From an uncultured Actinomycetes bacterium (GTDB lineage Bacteria; Actinomycetota; Acidimicrobiia; Acidimicrobiales; Microtrichaceae), in assembly GCA_903852755.1 (NCBI GenBank), contig CAINRS010000002.1, forward strand, positions 1 to 64,000: a DNA stretch of 64,000 nucleotides, written 5' to 3'. The notes under the pieces are model-generated. The model ran no database searches, was not told the DNA's origin, and worked only from the letters and a program-made list of their open reading frames with translations. Numbering within the stretch: the stretch's first letter is position 1; each line of letters opens with the position of its first letter. The translations under genes and the position numbers were made by a program. Of this stretch, positions 8,301 to 18,295 are shown piece by piece.

Positions 8301-9306
8301 ACATGCGCGGAATTCGGCGCCGCCACCGGTCGACCGCGAGGCAGATCCAGCCGATCGGGACGACGAGCCAGTGGGAGCCGATCCGGAACACGACGGTCGC
8401 CGCGAGCGCCGTCGCCGTGTCCATCCCGGCGGCCGTCAGTGCCACGACCAGCGTGGTCTCGACCTGCCCGGCCCCGCCGGGCACCAGCGGGATGGCGCCG
8501 GCGAGCTGACTGGCCCCGTAGGCGGCGAGGATCGCCTGCCACGGGACGGCGCCGCCGACCGCCAGGATCGAGGCCAGGAGTGTGACGAACTCGCCGGCCC
8601 AGCTGAGCACCTGCAGCATCCACGCAGCGGTCCATCGGACACCACCGGCCCGGATCCCGCCGAACCGTTCGACGAACTCCTCGGCCACGGACGCCGCGTC
8701 GCTCCGGTCACGGTTGCGGACGCGACGCCACGCGTGGACCACCGTCCGGGTCGGGCCCAGTAGGACCTGCGGGCGCCGGGTCACCCAGACGAACGCTCCG
8801 AGCAGGCCGACGGCGGCGAGCGAGGGGAGCACGATCGTCGCGGGGCCCTGCCCGAGGACCGCGAAGCCGGTCAGGGTCGCGGCCACCAGCACCGCCGGAG
8901 CGAGTACGCCGGTGGCGACGGTGACCCACGTCGCTCCGGCTGCGTCGGTACCCGAGTCGCGGTACCGCTGCACCATGTACGCGGTCGCAATGGCACCGCC
9001 ACCCGGAACCGTGGCGGCGATGGCACCGCTGGCGAACGAGGCGGTCGTCGCCTCGCCGAGTCCGAGTCGCCCTCCAGCGGCCGTCAGCAGGACGATGCGG
9101 ACTCCCGCGAACAGGACGATCGACGTGATGCTCGTCGCCAGACCCAGGGCGAGCCAGGCCGGGTCGACGTCCCGCACCTGTTCGAGCGCCTCGGTGACCT
9201 GCTCGCGTTCGAGCACCACGAAGGCGACCAGTCCCGCAGCGGCGAGCACGCCCACGGCCAGGTGCCAGCGTCCGGGCCGCCCCGTGCTGGGCCCTGCGGG
9301 TTCCAC
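8299..9306 (-). CDS. UPF0104 / LPG-synthase-TM family membrane protein
   Basis: A 335-residue integral membrane protein with about eight hydrophobic segments. The family hallmarks are ASFASGAIAATVPGGGAIATAYMVQRY near residue 90 and the later GASQLAGAIPLVPGGAGQVETTLV segment. This fold is the transmembrane half of lysyl-phosphatidylglycerol synthases and is also found alone in AglD-like proteins. There is no aminoacyl-transferase domain here, so lipid lysinylation is not supported; lipid or polyprenyl-linked substrate movement is a guess. It starts with GTG at 9306; AGGAAG about 6 bases upstream can be read as a ribosome site. Confidence 0.8.
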   Translation of the reverse strand: MEPAGPSTGRPGRWHLAVGVLAAAGLVAFVVLEREQVTEALEQVRDVDPAWLALGLATSITSIVLFAGVRIVLLTAAGGRLGLGEATTASFASGAIAATVPGGGAIATAYMVQRYRDSGTDAAGATWVTVATGVLAPAVLVAATLTGFAVLGQGPATIVLPSLAAVGLLGAFVWVTRRPQVLLGPTRTVVHAWRRVRNRDRSDAASVAEEFVERFGGIRAGGVRWTAAWMLQVLSWAGEFVTLLASILAVGGAVPWQAILAAYGASQLAGAIPLVPGGAGQVETTLVVALTAAGMDTATALAATVVFRIGSHWLVVPIGWICLAVDRWRRRIPRM

Positions 9307-9387
9307 GTCGACTTCCTAGTGGAGCAGCGTCCCGTCCCGGGGTCACGACGGGCGGTGGACCGGGCTCCCCGGCTAGGGTCTGCGGCC

Positions 9388-10215
9388 ATGACCACGACCG
9401 ATCGACCGCGGACCGCGCCCGGACCGGCAGGAGCCGGCGGCCCGGCGTCGCGGGGGTTCATCATCGTCGGCGTCGCCGTGGTGCTCGGTGCGATCCTCCT
9501 GCTCCGGGCCGGCGGCGTCGGGTTCCAGTCGGCGGACTCGGGCATCGAGATCTCGGCCGACGACACCACCACGACCACCGCTGCGCCGACGACCACCGTG
9601 CCGACCACCGACCGGGCCCCGTCGCAGGTCAAGGTCGTGGTGGCGAACGGGTCGGAGGTGTCGGGGCTCGCGGGCAAGACCGGTCAGTTCCTGGCCCAGC
9701 AGGGCTACTCGAACTCGATCGCCGTCGATGCGCTCTCGCAGGTCTCGGTCACCACCGTGTACTACTCGCCGGGGTTCGAGTCGAGCGCCCAGGCCGTCGC
9801 ACGACTGCTCGGGTTGAGTTCGGCGCAGGTGCAGCCGCTCCCCGACGGCTCGGAGCTGACCAAGGACCAGCCGACCGATGCCGGTGTGATCGTGGTGACC
9901 GGTCCGGAGGTCGCGAGCATCGTCGGTGTGAAGACCGACTCCTCCTCGGGGAGCGGTTCGTCGGGGAGCGGTTCGTCGGGAAGCGGTTCGTCGGGAACCT
10001 CTGGGTCCAGCTCCTCGGGTTCCGGTTCCTCGGGTTCCGGTTCCTCTGGTTCGGGTTCCTCGGGTTCCAGCTCGTCGGGTTCCGGTTCCTCTGGTTCGGG
10101 TTCCTCTGGTTCCAGCTCGTCGGGTTCGGGTTCGTCTGGTTCGGGTTCCTCAGGGTCCGGCTCGTCGGGTTCGGGTTCGTCTGGTTCGGGCTCCTCGGGT
10201 TCCGGCTCCAACTGA
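9388..10215 (+). CDS. Membrane-anchored LytR_C-domain protein with Ser/Gly tail
   Basis: A 275-residue protein with one TM helix near the N-terminus (about 23-43), a short Thr/Pro linker, a LytR_C-like domain (about 78-165: VKVVVANGSEVSGLAGKTGQ, then VYYSPGFESSAQAVARLLGL), and about 85 residues made of SGSGSSGS-type repeats. LytR_C domains occur at the ends of LytR-CpsA-Psr wall ligases, but here there is no catalytic LCP domain. Inferred place: outer face of the membrane, with a flexible tail into the wall. The ATG is preceded by TAGGGT at 9374-9379 with an 8-base gap, so the mRNA is probably leaderless. Confidence 0.82.
   Translation: MTTTDRPRTAPGPAGAGGPASRGFIIVGVAVVLGAILLLRAGGVGFQSADSGIEISADDTTTTTAAPTTTVPTTDRAPSQVKVVVANGSEVSGLAGKTGQFLAQQGYSNSIAVDALSQVSVTTVYYSPGFESSAQAVARLLGLSSAQVQPLPDGSELTKDQPTDAGVIVVTGPEVASIVGVKTDSSSGSGSSGSGSSGSGSSGTSGSSSSGSGSSGSGSSGSGSSGSSSSGSGSSGSGSSGSSSSGSGSSGSGSSGSGSSGSGSSGSGSSGSGSN
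9946..10212 (+). repeat. Ser/Gly-encoding short tandem repeats
   Basis: Degenerate 12- to 15-bp units of the type GGTTCCGGTTCCTCG fill the end of the LytR_C protein gene. Only Ser and Gly, plus one Thr, are encoded. The array ends at the stop codon. Confidence 0.85.
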
Positions 10216-10248
10216 GCCGGGTCCGGCACGACTGACGCAGTACGCAGC

Positions 10249-11019
10249 GTGTCCGGTCCGGTCGAGGACTTCCGGGTCGCAGCGACTGCGGATCCCGGCG
10301 GCTGCCTGCTGGCGGTCGACTTCGACGGGACGCTCGCCGGGATCGTGGACGACCCGTCGACGGCCGTACCCGTGGACGGTGCGCTCGAGGTGCTGGTCCG
10401 CGCTGCGGATCGTTGGGGTGAGGTTGCGGTCCTGTCGGGCCGACCCCGGTCGTTCCTCGAGGATCGGATCCCTGATCCGGCGGTGACGCTGGTGGGGCTC
10501 TACGGCCTCGAGGTCCGGCGGCGGGGGGAACGCTCCGACCACCCGGAACTGGACCGGTGGCGCGCCGAGGTCGTCCGTGCGGTCGGCCTCGCCGCCCCGC
10601 TGCTCCCGGCCGGGGTCGGGGTCGAGTCCAAGGGGTCGTCGCTCACCCTGCACTACCGGACCTGCCCGGAGCACGCCCCGCGGGTCGCCGAGGTCGCCGA
10701 GCAGGTCGCCGCGGACACCGGGCTGGTCGTCAGGACCGCACGCATGAGCGTGGAGCTCCACCCGCCCGTCGAGGTGGACAAGGGCACGGTCCTCGGGGAG
10801 CTCGCCGCCGGGAGCGGCGGTCCCGTCTGCGTCGCCGGCGACGACCGGGGTGACGTCCCGGCGTTCGGAGTCCTGCGGGACCTCCGGGTCCTCGGCCGGG
10901 TGACACTCGCCGTCGCCGTCGTCGGCCCCGAGACGCCGTCCCGGCTCGCCGAGCTCGCCGACGTCGCCGTGGACGGCCCTGCGGGCGTCGTCGAGCTGCT
11001 CGACGGCCTGCTCGGCTGA
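10249..11019 (+). CDS. otsB: Trehalose-6-phosphate phosphatase
   Basis: Removes phosphate from trehalose 6-phosphate to give trehalose in the cytosol. This 256-residue HAD-family enzyme shows motif I as DFDGTLAG with nucleophile D24 and acid D26, motif II VLSGRP, the GLYGLE block typical of OtsB, a lysine in VDKGTVL, and the metal-binding GDDRGD near residue 198. It starts with GTG 33 bp after the LytR_C gene. It converges on otsA with only 6 bp between the stop codons, an arrangement unlike the usual otsBA operon. Together the two genes complete the two-step trehalose route. Confidence 0.9.
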   Translation: MSGPVEDFRVAATADPGGCLLAVDFDGTLAGIVDDPSTAVPVDGALEVLVRAADRWGEVAVLSGRPRSFLEDRIPDPAVTLVGLYGLEVRRRGERSDHPELDRWRAEVVRAVGLAAPLLPAGVGVESKGSSLTLHYRTCPEHAPRVAEVAEQVAADTGLVVRTARMSVELHPPVEVDKGTVLGELAAGSGGPVCVAGDDRGDVPAFGVLRDLRVLGRVTLAVAVVGPETPSRLAELADVAVDGPAGVVELLDGLLG

Positions 11020-11025
11020 GGTTCG

Positions 11026-12405
11026 CTACTCCGCGGCGCGGAGCTGGTCGGCCAGCCAGTCCTCGGGTGTGCGGGCCTCGGCGTCGCGTCGCAGCTGTTC
11101 GCTCCGGGCCCGACGCTCCTCGGTGGAGCGGTCGATCACGGCGGCGAGGGCGTCCGAGGTGGCGACCAGGTCGAAGGGGTTGACCTCGTCGGCGGCGCCG
11201 GCGAGCTCGCCGCACACACCGGCCTCGGTGGACAGCACCACCTGGCCGTGACGCTCGTTGACCGCAGGGCCCTCCTTGGCGACCAGGTTCAGTCCGTCGC
11301 GCACCGGGTTCACGAGCAGCGCGTCGTACCGACGGTAGGTGGCGACCGACGAGGTGAAGTCGTCGTCGAGCTCCAGCAGGATCGGCGTCCACCCGGCGTC
11401 ACCCCAGCGCTCGTTGACCTGATCGACGGTCTCGACCACCAGGTCCCGATAGGCGCGGTAGGCAGGCACGCCGAGTCTCGACGGGTAGCAGTGGGCGACG
11501 AACACCACCCGGCCACGCAGGTCAGGTCGGATCCGGAGCAGCCGGTCGTAGGACTCGAAGCCCCGGACCACGTTCTTGGACAGCTCCATGCGGTCGACCC
11601 GGGCGATCACGAACCGGTCGCCGACCTGCTCGTCGAGCCGGGCGAGCGCGGCCGCGCACGCCGCTGATGCGGCGACCTCCCGGATGGCCCCGAGGTCGCT
11701 GCTGAGCGTCGACGAGAACGTGCGGGGCGCCGGCAGCGACCGGTCGTCGACGCAGCGCAGGAAGTTGCCCTCCCATCGAGGGGTGTGGAATCCGCAGGCG
11801 TGGTGCGCGGCCAGGCCGCTCAGGATCTCCTGCAGCGCCGTCGGTTCCAACGAGCGCACCTCGCTCGGTCCGGCGAACGGCGTGTGGTGGAAGTGCACGA
11901 GCCGCAGGTCGGGACGCTGCGTCGTCACCCACGGTGCGAGCAGGGTGAGGTGGTAGTCCTGCACGAGCACGACCGCACGCTCGGGACTGTGCTCGCACAC
12001 GGCGTGGGCGAAGGCGCGGTTGACTCGGCGGTAGGCCTGCCAGGACTCCCGCCAGTCGTCGTCGTAGGTGGGGGAGTGGGCCCCGTCGAACAGCCCGTGG
12101 TGCAGGAACCACAGCACCTCGTTCGACACCACGTCGTAGTAGCGCTCCAGATCACCGGTCCCCACGTCGAGCAGGTGCACGGGACCCGATGGTCCGGGCA
12201 GGCCACGGGCAACGGCGCTCCGGTCGTCCTCGGACAGAGCCGCGGCGATCCACGTGGCCCGGCCCGTGTCGAGGAGCGGCTGGAGGCCGGCGACGAGACC
12301 GCCCCCGCCCCGCACCTCCACCAGGTCGTCTCCCTCGCTGCGGTACGACACGGGTCCGCGGTTCGAGGCGATCACCACCGGTGTCTCGGACGGTCGGGTC
12401 GGCAT
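11026..12405 (-). CDS. otsA: Trehalose-6-phosphate synthase (GT20)
   Basis: Joins a nucleotide-glucose to glucose 6-phosphate to make trehalose 6-phosphate. The 459-residue protein has the GT20 features: SNRGPVS at residues 14-20, a glycine-rich GGGGLVAGL loop, VQDYHLTLLAPWV, HFHHTPFAG, RVDRMELSKN and LVNPVRDGLNLVAKE near the C-terminus. The ATG at 12405 is the right start by family length, and TAGGCT lies upstream with an 8-base gap, so a leaderless transcript is likely. The frame remains open further upstream but that stretch is antisense to the glycerate kinase gene. Confidence 0.92.
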   Translation of the reverse strand: MPTRPSETPVVIASNRGPVSYRSEGDDLVEVRGGGGLVAGLQPLLDTGRATWIAAALSEDDRSAVARGLPGPSGPVHLLDVGTGDLERYYDVVSNEVLWFLHHGLFDGAHSPTYDDDWRESWQAYRRVNRAFAHAVCEHSPERAVVLVQDYHLTLLAPWVTTQRPDLRLVHFHHTPFAGPSEVRSLEPTALQEILSGLAAHHACGFHTPRWEGNFLRCVDDRSLPAPRTFSSTLSSDLGAIREVAASAACAAALARLDEQVGDRFVIARVDRMELSKNVVRGFESYDRLLRIRPDLRGRVVFVAHCYPSRLGVPAYRAYRDLVVETVDQVNERWGDAGWTPILLELDDDFTSSVATYRRYDALLVNPVRDGLNLVAKEGPAVNERHGQVVLSTEAGVCGELAGAADEVNPFDLVATSDALAAVIDRSTEERRARSEQLRRDAEARTPEDWLADQLRAAE

Positions 12406-12486
12406 CGGAGACGAGCCTAGGGGTCGACCGGCGGAGTCCGGTCCGAGTCGACACGCAGGCTGGTCGGTTGGCCGTACGCTGACCGG

Positions 12487-13530
12487 GTGCGCGTCGTCGT
12501 CGCACCCGACAAGTTCCGGGGAACCCTCTCGGCGCACGCCGCCGCATCGGCGATCGCCGCCCCGCTCCGGGCCGCCGGTCACGACGTCGTCGAGGTGCCG
12601 ATGGCCGACGGCGGTGAGGGGACGCTCGAGGTCCTGGGTGGGGCGAACCGGACGACCACGGTCACGGGACCCCTCGGTGATCCGGTCGACGCCGGCTGGC
12701 GACTCTCGGCCCGGCGGGCGGTGATCGAGATGGCGCGTGCCTCGGGGTTGGGGCTCGTCGAGGACCGTGACGCCGTGGCGGCGTCGACCGTCGGCACCGG
12801 TGAGCTCATCGCCGCCGCCGTCGAGGCGGGGGCGACCCACGTGCTCGTCGGACTCGGTGGTTCGGCCACCACCGACGGCGGGTCCGGAGCGCTCCGGGCG
12901 CTGACGCCGACCTCCCGGCTCCGGGGGGTGCGCATCGACGTCGCCTGCGACGTGACGACCCGGTTCACCGACGCCGCCCGGGTGTTCGCTCCGCAGAAGG
13001 GTGCCACCCCGGCCCAGGTCGAGTTCCTCTCGCGACGACTCGAGGCCCTCGTCGACCGGTACCGCGACGAGTACGGCCTCGACGTCTCGGAGCTCGAGGG
13101 GGCAGGTGCCGCCGGTGGGTTGGCCGGTGGACTGGCCTGTGTCGGGGCGCAGCTCGTCCCCGGTGTCGAGCTCGTCGCCGAGGCGGTCGGACTCCCGGAG
13201 CTGCTCGAGGGTGCCGACCTGGTGGTGACGGGCGAGGGGCACCTCGACGTCGAGTCGTTCGAGGGCAAGGTCGTCGGTGGTGTGGCCGACCTCGCTGCAT
13301 CCGCAGGTGTTCCGTGCATCGCCGTGGTCGGCGACGCCGATCCGGTGCCGTCGCCGGTCCCGGTGGTGTCGCTCGTCGAGCGCTTCGGATCCGACCGGGC
13401 GTTGGCCGATGCCGTCGGGTGCCTGACCGAGCTGGCACCCGTGCTCGTGGCGTCGGCCGGTCCGGTCGAGGCGGTCCTGACCGATGGACCGGCGACCGGT
13501 GGAGCAGCGACCGATGGAGGTGGCGCGTGA
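12487..13530 (+). CDS. Glycerate kinase (GlxK/GarK family)
   Basis: Phosphorylates D-glycerate with ATP. The 347-residue protein begins APDKFRGTLSA and contains PMADGGEGTLE, the IEMARASGL segment, LVGLGGSATTDGGSG, CDVTTRF..AARVFAPQKGA and a VVTGEGHLD motif, all typical of the GlxK fold. It starts at GTG 12487 with TACGCT ending 6 bases before, a leaderless signature. The next gene overlaps by 4 bases (GTGA). With GpgS nearby, a link between glycerate, 3-phosphoglycerate and glucosylglycerate metabolism is plausible; this is inference. Confidence 0.9.
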   Translation: MRVVVAPDKFRGTLSAHAAASAIAAPLRAAGHDVVEVPMADGGEGTLEVLGGANRTTTVTGPLGDPVDAGWRLSARRAVIEMARASGLGLVEDRDAVAASTVGTGELIAAAVEAGATHVLVGLGGSATTDGGSGALRALTPTSRLRGVRIDVACDVTTRFTDAARVFAPQKGATPAQVEFLSRRLEALVDRYRDEYGLDVSELEGAGAAGGLAGGLACVGAQLVPGVELVAEAVGLPELLEGADLVVTGEGHLDVESFEGKVVGGVADLAASAGVPCIAVVGDADPVPSPVPVVSLVERFGSDRALADAVGCLTELAPVLVASAGPVEAVLTDGPATGGAATDGGGA

Positions 13531-14441
13531 ACACGGAGCAGGGTCCGACGGACGGGATCGGGGAGCCCACGGTCTCGGGGGTGGTGCCCATGCCCCGCCT
13601 CATGGCGGTGCTCAACGCGTCACCCGAGTCGTTCTCCGGGGGTGTCGTCGACCCGGACGGGGTGGTCGACGCAGCTCGGTCACACCTGGCCGCGGGCGCG
13701 TCGATCCTCGACATCGGCGGGCAGTCGCTGCGGACCGACCAGGACGAGCTCCCGGTCGAGGTCGAGGCGGGCCGGTCGGTGCCGCTCATCCGTGCGTGCC
13801 GGGAGGCGTTCGGCCCCCACGGGCCCGACATCTCGGTGGACACCTACCGCGCGCCGGTCGCCGAGGCCGCCGTCGCCGCCGGGGCGACGATCGTGAACGA
13901 TCCGTCGGGGCTCCGGGACCCGGACCTGCTCTCGGTCGTCGCCTCGACGGGCGTGCAGGTCGTGGTGACCTACAACCGGGCCCGGCCGAAGGTCCGCCTG
14001 TCCGCTGCCGACCTGGCCGAGGATCCCGTGGCGGACGGGGTGGCCGTCCTCGGCGAGCGGATCGACCGGCTCGTGGCGGCCGGCGTCGAGACCTCCCGGA
14101 TCCTGGTCGACCCCGGTCCGGACCTGGGCAAGTCTCCGGCCCAGACCATCGAGGTGCTCCGCTCGCTCGGGGCGTTCCGGTCCTTCGGGTGCCCGCTGCT
14201 GCTCGCACTGTCGCGCAAGGACGTGATCGGCGCGGTCCTCTCCCGGCCACCCGGTGAGCGGGCCGCTGGACTCGACGGGATCCTGGCGGCGATCGACCTG
14301 GGTCCCGAGGACGTGGTCAGGGTGCACGAGCCGGGGGTCGTCCGTGACTTCTACGTCATGCGGGCCGTCGTGTCCGGAGCGGTGGACGTGCCGGCCGACC
14401 TCGAGCTCCCGGTGCACCTCCGGCACCGACGACCCGGCTGA
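13527..14441 (+). CDS. folP2: Dihydropteroate synthase-like protein of FolP2 type
   Basis: A 304-residue TIM-barrel protein related to dihydropteroate synthase. It keeps the ISVDTYRA strand and the SRKDVIG loop, but key DHPS signatures are altered: NASPESFSGG instead of NVTPDSFSDGG, DIGGQSLR instead of DIGGESTRPG, and NDPSG instead of NDVSG. In mycobacteria a second, diverged copy, FolP2, lies next to gpgS and has been reported to lack DHPS activity; the same neighbour is found here, 12 bp away on the opposite strand. Classical folate synthesis by this protein is therefore doubtful. Overlaps glycerate kinase by GTGA. Confidence 0.78.
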   Translation: MNTEQGPTDGIGEPTVSGVVPMPRLMAVLNASPESFSGGVVDPDGVVDAARSHLAAGASILDIGGQSLRTDQDELPVEVEAGRSVPLIRACREAFGPHGPDISVDTYRAPVAEAAVAAGATIVNDPSGLRDPDLLSVVASTGVQVVVTYNRARPKVRLSAADLAEDPVADGVAVLGERIDRLVAAGVETSRILVDPGPDLGKSPAQTIEVLRSLGAFRSFGCPLLLALSRKDVIGAVLSRPPGERAAGLDGILAAIDLGPEDVVRVHEPGVVRDFYVMRAVVSGAVDVPADLELPVHLRHRRPG

Positions 14442-14453
14442 CGCTCCGACCGG

Positions 14454-15212
14454 TCAGCCACCGGTGCGCGCGGGTCGCAGCTCCCGGGGTGCGGTGCGCA
14501 CGCCCGCCCGGTCGAGGATCGTCCGGGCCACCACCCTCGCCATCGCCTCGAGGTCGCCGTCGGTCTGTTCGCCGTGCAGGATCCGCCCGCAGTCGGGATG
14601 GGCGACGGCGGCCCGGCCGTGCGCCTCCACGACGTCGAGCAGCATGCCGATCTCGAGGCCGTAGTCGGGTTCGAACGGGAGCGACATCAGGACCTCCCGC
14701 CTGGCCGCGACCTGTCCCGAGAGCGGCTCGGTCACGTCGGCCACCTCGGGGAACAACAGGGACAGCATGGGTCCGGCGGTGAACTGTGACACCCGGCCGA
14801 ACCTGCGGTGTCCGTTGGCGTCGAGTCGCCGGATGTCGGCCTTGGAGAACACGACCGCCGGGTCGCGCAGGGGTGCGACCAGTCGGGGCAGGAGTTCGTC
14901 GAACACGGTCAGGTCGCCGTCGACGAAGGCGACCACCTCGCCGGTTGCGAGCGGGAGCGCCCGCCATAGGGCGTCTCCCTTGCCCACGGTCGGTCCGAGC
15001 TCCGGGTGCAGGGAGTCGGGGTCGACCACGGTGGCACCCGCCGACCGGGCGCGGTCGGCCGTGTCGTCGCTCGACCGGCCGTCGACCACCAACACCTGCG
15101 CCGCTCCGGACCCGAGGGCGTGACCGACGACTCCCTCGATCGTCTCGCCCTCGTCACGTGCGGGGATCAGCACGCTCAGCGGACCGGGCAGCTGCGTCGG
15201 TGTGTCGTCCAT
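14454..15212 (-). CDS. gpgS: Glucosyl-3-phosphoglycerate synthase
   Basis: Transfers glucose from a nucleotide donor to 3-phosphoglycerate, the first step to glucosylglycerate and, in mycobacteria, to methylglucose lipopolysaccharide. The 252-residue GT-A protein opens with LSVLIPARDEGETI and carries a lysine in GPTVGKGDALWRAL, the metal-binding FVDGDLTVF, and the acceptor-binding DVTEPLSGQVAARREVL and YGLEIGML segments. It is shorter than the about 320-residue mycobacterial enzyme. Identification is supported by the convergent folP2-like neighbour. CATGCT lies 8 bases upstream of the ATG at 15212, compatible with a leaderless start. Confidence 0.85.
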   Translation of the reverse strand: MDDTPTQLPGPLSVLIPARDEGETIEGVVGHALGSGAAQVLVVDGRSSDDTADRARSAGATVVDPDSLHPELGPTVGKGDALWRALPLATGEVVAFVDGDLTVFDELLPRLVAPLRDPAVVFSKADIRRLDANGHRRFGRVSQFTAGPMLSLLFPEVADVTEPLSGQVAARREVLMSLPFEPDYGLEIGMLLDVVEAHGRAAVAHPDCGRILHGEQTDGDLEAMARVVARTILDRAGVRTAPRELRPARTGG

Positions 15213-15320
15213 CGGTCCACAGCATGCCCGGTCCGGATCGGTCCGACCGCCGCTGCGACGGTAGGATCCGCTCCGCCCCGGCAGGTGCCGCGGCGTCGTC
15301 GATCCCCCCGGGAGCAGCAC

Positions 15321-15593
15321 ATGGTCACGATCCGTATCCCCACGACCCTCCGGACGCTCACCGGTGGTGCCTCCCAGGTCGAGGTCGAGGGTGCCACGGT
15401 GAGCGAGGCGCTCGAGGCGCTCGAGGCGGCCCATCCGGGCTTCGCCGAGCGGATCTTCGACGACGAGGGCAACCTGCGTCGGTTCGTCAACGTGTTCGTG
15501 GCCGACGACGACGTCCGCTACCTCGACGGCACGGCGACGGCGGTGCCCGAGGGCGGCGAGATCTCGATCATCCCGGCGGTTGCGGGCGGTTAG
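15321..15593 (+). CDS. cysO: CysO/MoaD/ThiS-like sulfur carrier protein
   Basis: A 90-residue ubiquitin-fold carrier ending in the Gly-Gly needed for thiocarboxylate formation. The middle (LRRFVNVFVADDDVRYLDGTATAV) and end (IIPAVAGG) closely resemble mycobacterial CysO, the sulfur donor for cysteine synthase CysM, rather than MoaD. The partners cysM and mec are not in the window. ATG 15321 has GGAGCAG 4-5 bases upstream, and TAGGAT at 15262-15267 may be the -10, giving a normal leader of about 50 nt. Its stop codon lies within the first CIRCE element of groEL. Confidence 0.85.
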   Translation: MVTIRIPTTLRTLTGGASQVEVEGATVSEALEALEAAHPGFAERIFDDEGNLRRFVNVFVADDDVRYLDGTATAVPEGGEISIIPAVAGG

Positions 15594-15616
15594 CACTCTC
15601 GGTCATGGAGTGCTAG
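15590..15616. promoter_or_regulatory. CIRCE operator 1 (HrcA site)
   Basis: TTAGCACTC, a 9-base spacer, then GAGTGCTAG: eight of nine positions in the second arm match the consensus inverted repeat bound by the heat-shock repressor HrcA. It begins one base before the cysO stop codon TAG. TAGCTT at 15614-15619, just after it, is a likely -10 for groEL. Confidence 0.93.
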
Positions 15617-15620
15617 CTTG

Positions 15621-17338
<1,718 letters not shown>

Positions 17339-17359
17339 GTCCGGCACCAACGGGAGTCT

Positions 17360-17387
17360 GACGGGGTGGCCTCCGGGCCGCCCCGTC
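17360..17387 (+). terminator. GC-rich hairpin after groEL
   Basis: GACGGGG pairs with CCCCGTC across a short GGCC-containing interior, beginning 21 bases after the groEL stop codon. No U-run follows, as is common in actinobacteria, so intrinsic termination is likely but unproven. Confidence 0.5.
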
Positions 17388-17412
17388 CGCGTCCGTCGGC
17401 CAGACTGCCCGG

Positions 17413-18273
17413 GTGGAACCCGGTGAGCTGCTGGTGGTCGTGCTCACGCTGCTCGCCGGGTTCGGCGCCGGGGTGCTCTCGGCGCTCCTCGGCGTTGGCG
17501 GTGCCGTCATCACCACGCCGGCGGTCCGGGTGCTCGGTGCGGCACCGATCGACGCTGTCGGATCCACCGTCCCGGCGATCCTGCCCGGCGCCGTCGCCGG
17601 TACCCTCCGGTACGCCCGTGAGGGCCTGGTCGACTGGCGGGCCGCCCTGGGACTCGGGTGCAGCGGGGCGGTGTTCGCCGTGCTCGGGGCGCTCGCCACG
17701 ACCCTCGTCGACGCTCGCCTGCTCATGGTCGCCACGGCCGGACTGATGCTCTGGTCGGGAGTGACCGTGGTGCGGGGCGGGGAACCGCGCTCGCCCCGAC
17801 CGACGCCGGTGGACGACCCCCTGGCCGGGGTCGAGGCGAGCGAGACCGACGGGGCGTTCGTCGGGGGCCCGGTGTCGGGGACGGACCGTCCTCGGCACCA
17901 CCACCCGGGCCTCCTCGCCGGTCTGGGTGCCCTGTCCGGGTTGGTCGCCGGTCTGCTGGGCGTGGGCGGGGGGATCGTCATGGTGCCGATGCTCACCGGT
18001 CCCCTGCGTGCCCCGATGCGCACCGCCGTGGCCTCGAGCCTGGTGGCGGTCGCCATCTTCTCGGTGCCGGCGCTGGTGACGCACGCCTGGTTGGGGAACA
18101 TCGACTGGACGTACGCCGTGCCGCTCATGGTGGGTGTCGTCCCCGGGGCCCGGGTCGGATCACGGATCACCGTCGGAGCGACCGACCACGTGGTCCGGAT
18201 GATGTTCGGGGCCCTGATCCTGGTGCTCGCCGTCGTCTACGGCGCCGCCGAGCTCCGCTCGCTCGTCGGCTGA
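17413..18273 (+). CDS. Sulfite exporter TauE/SafE family permease
   Basis: A 286-residue membrane protein with about eight helices in two repeated halves, each carrying a GxGG-type turn: SALLGVGGAVITTPAV near residue 25 and GLLGVGGGIVMVPML near 190. The family moves organosulfonates, sulfite or other small anions. The substrate cannot be read here; neighbours are groEL upstream and fdhD downstream, neither specific. A cytosolic linker of about 50 residues separates the halves. Start GTG 17413 has CAGACT 6 bases upstream, so it may be leaderless. Confidence 0.85.
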   Translation: MEPGELLVVVLTLLAGFGAGVLSALLGVGGAVITTPAVRVLGAAPIDAVGSTVPAILPGAVAGTLRYAREGLVDWRAALGLGCSGAVFAVLGALATTLVDARLLMVATAGLMLWSGVTVVRGGEPRSPRPTPVDDPLAGVEASETDGAFVGGPVSGTDRPRHHHPGLLAGLGALSGLVAGLLGVGGGIVMVPMLTGPLRAPMRTAVASSLVAVAIFSVPALVTHAWLGNIDWTYAVPLMVGVVPGARVGSRITVGATDHVVRMMFGALILVLAVVYGAAELRSLVG

Positions 18274-18295
18274 GGCCGCCCCGTACACTGACGAC

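Noticed and set aside
9946-10212. Short repeats that might be taken for a CRISPR array.
   Set aside because: Units are contiguous, degenerate and in frame; there are no spacers. The same holds for the arrays at 6427-6730, 47284-47391 and 52101-52156.
12406-13242. N-terminal extension of OtsA on the minus strand.
   Set aside because: It is antisense to glycerate kinase, and the ATG at 12405 with TAGGCT in front gives normal family length.
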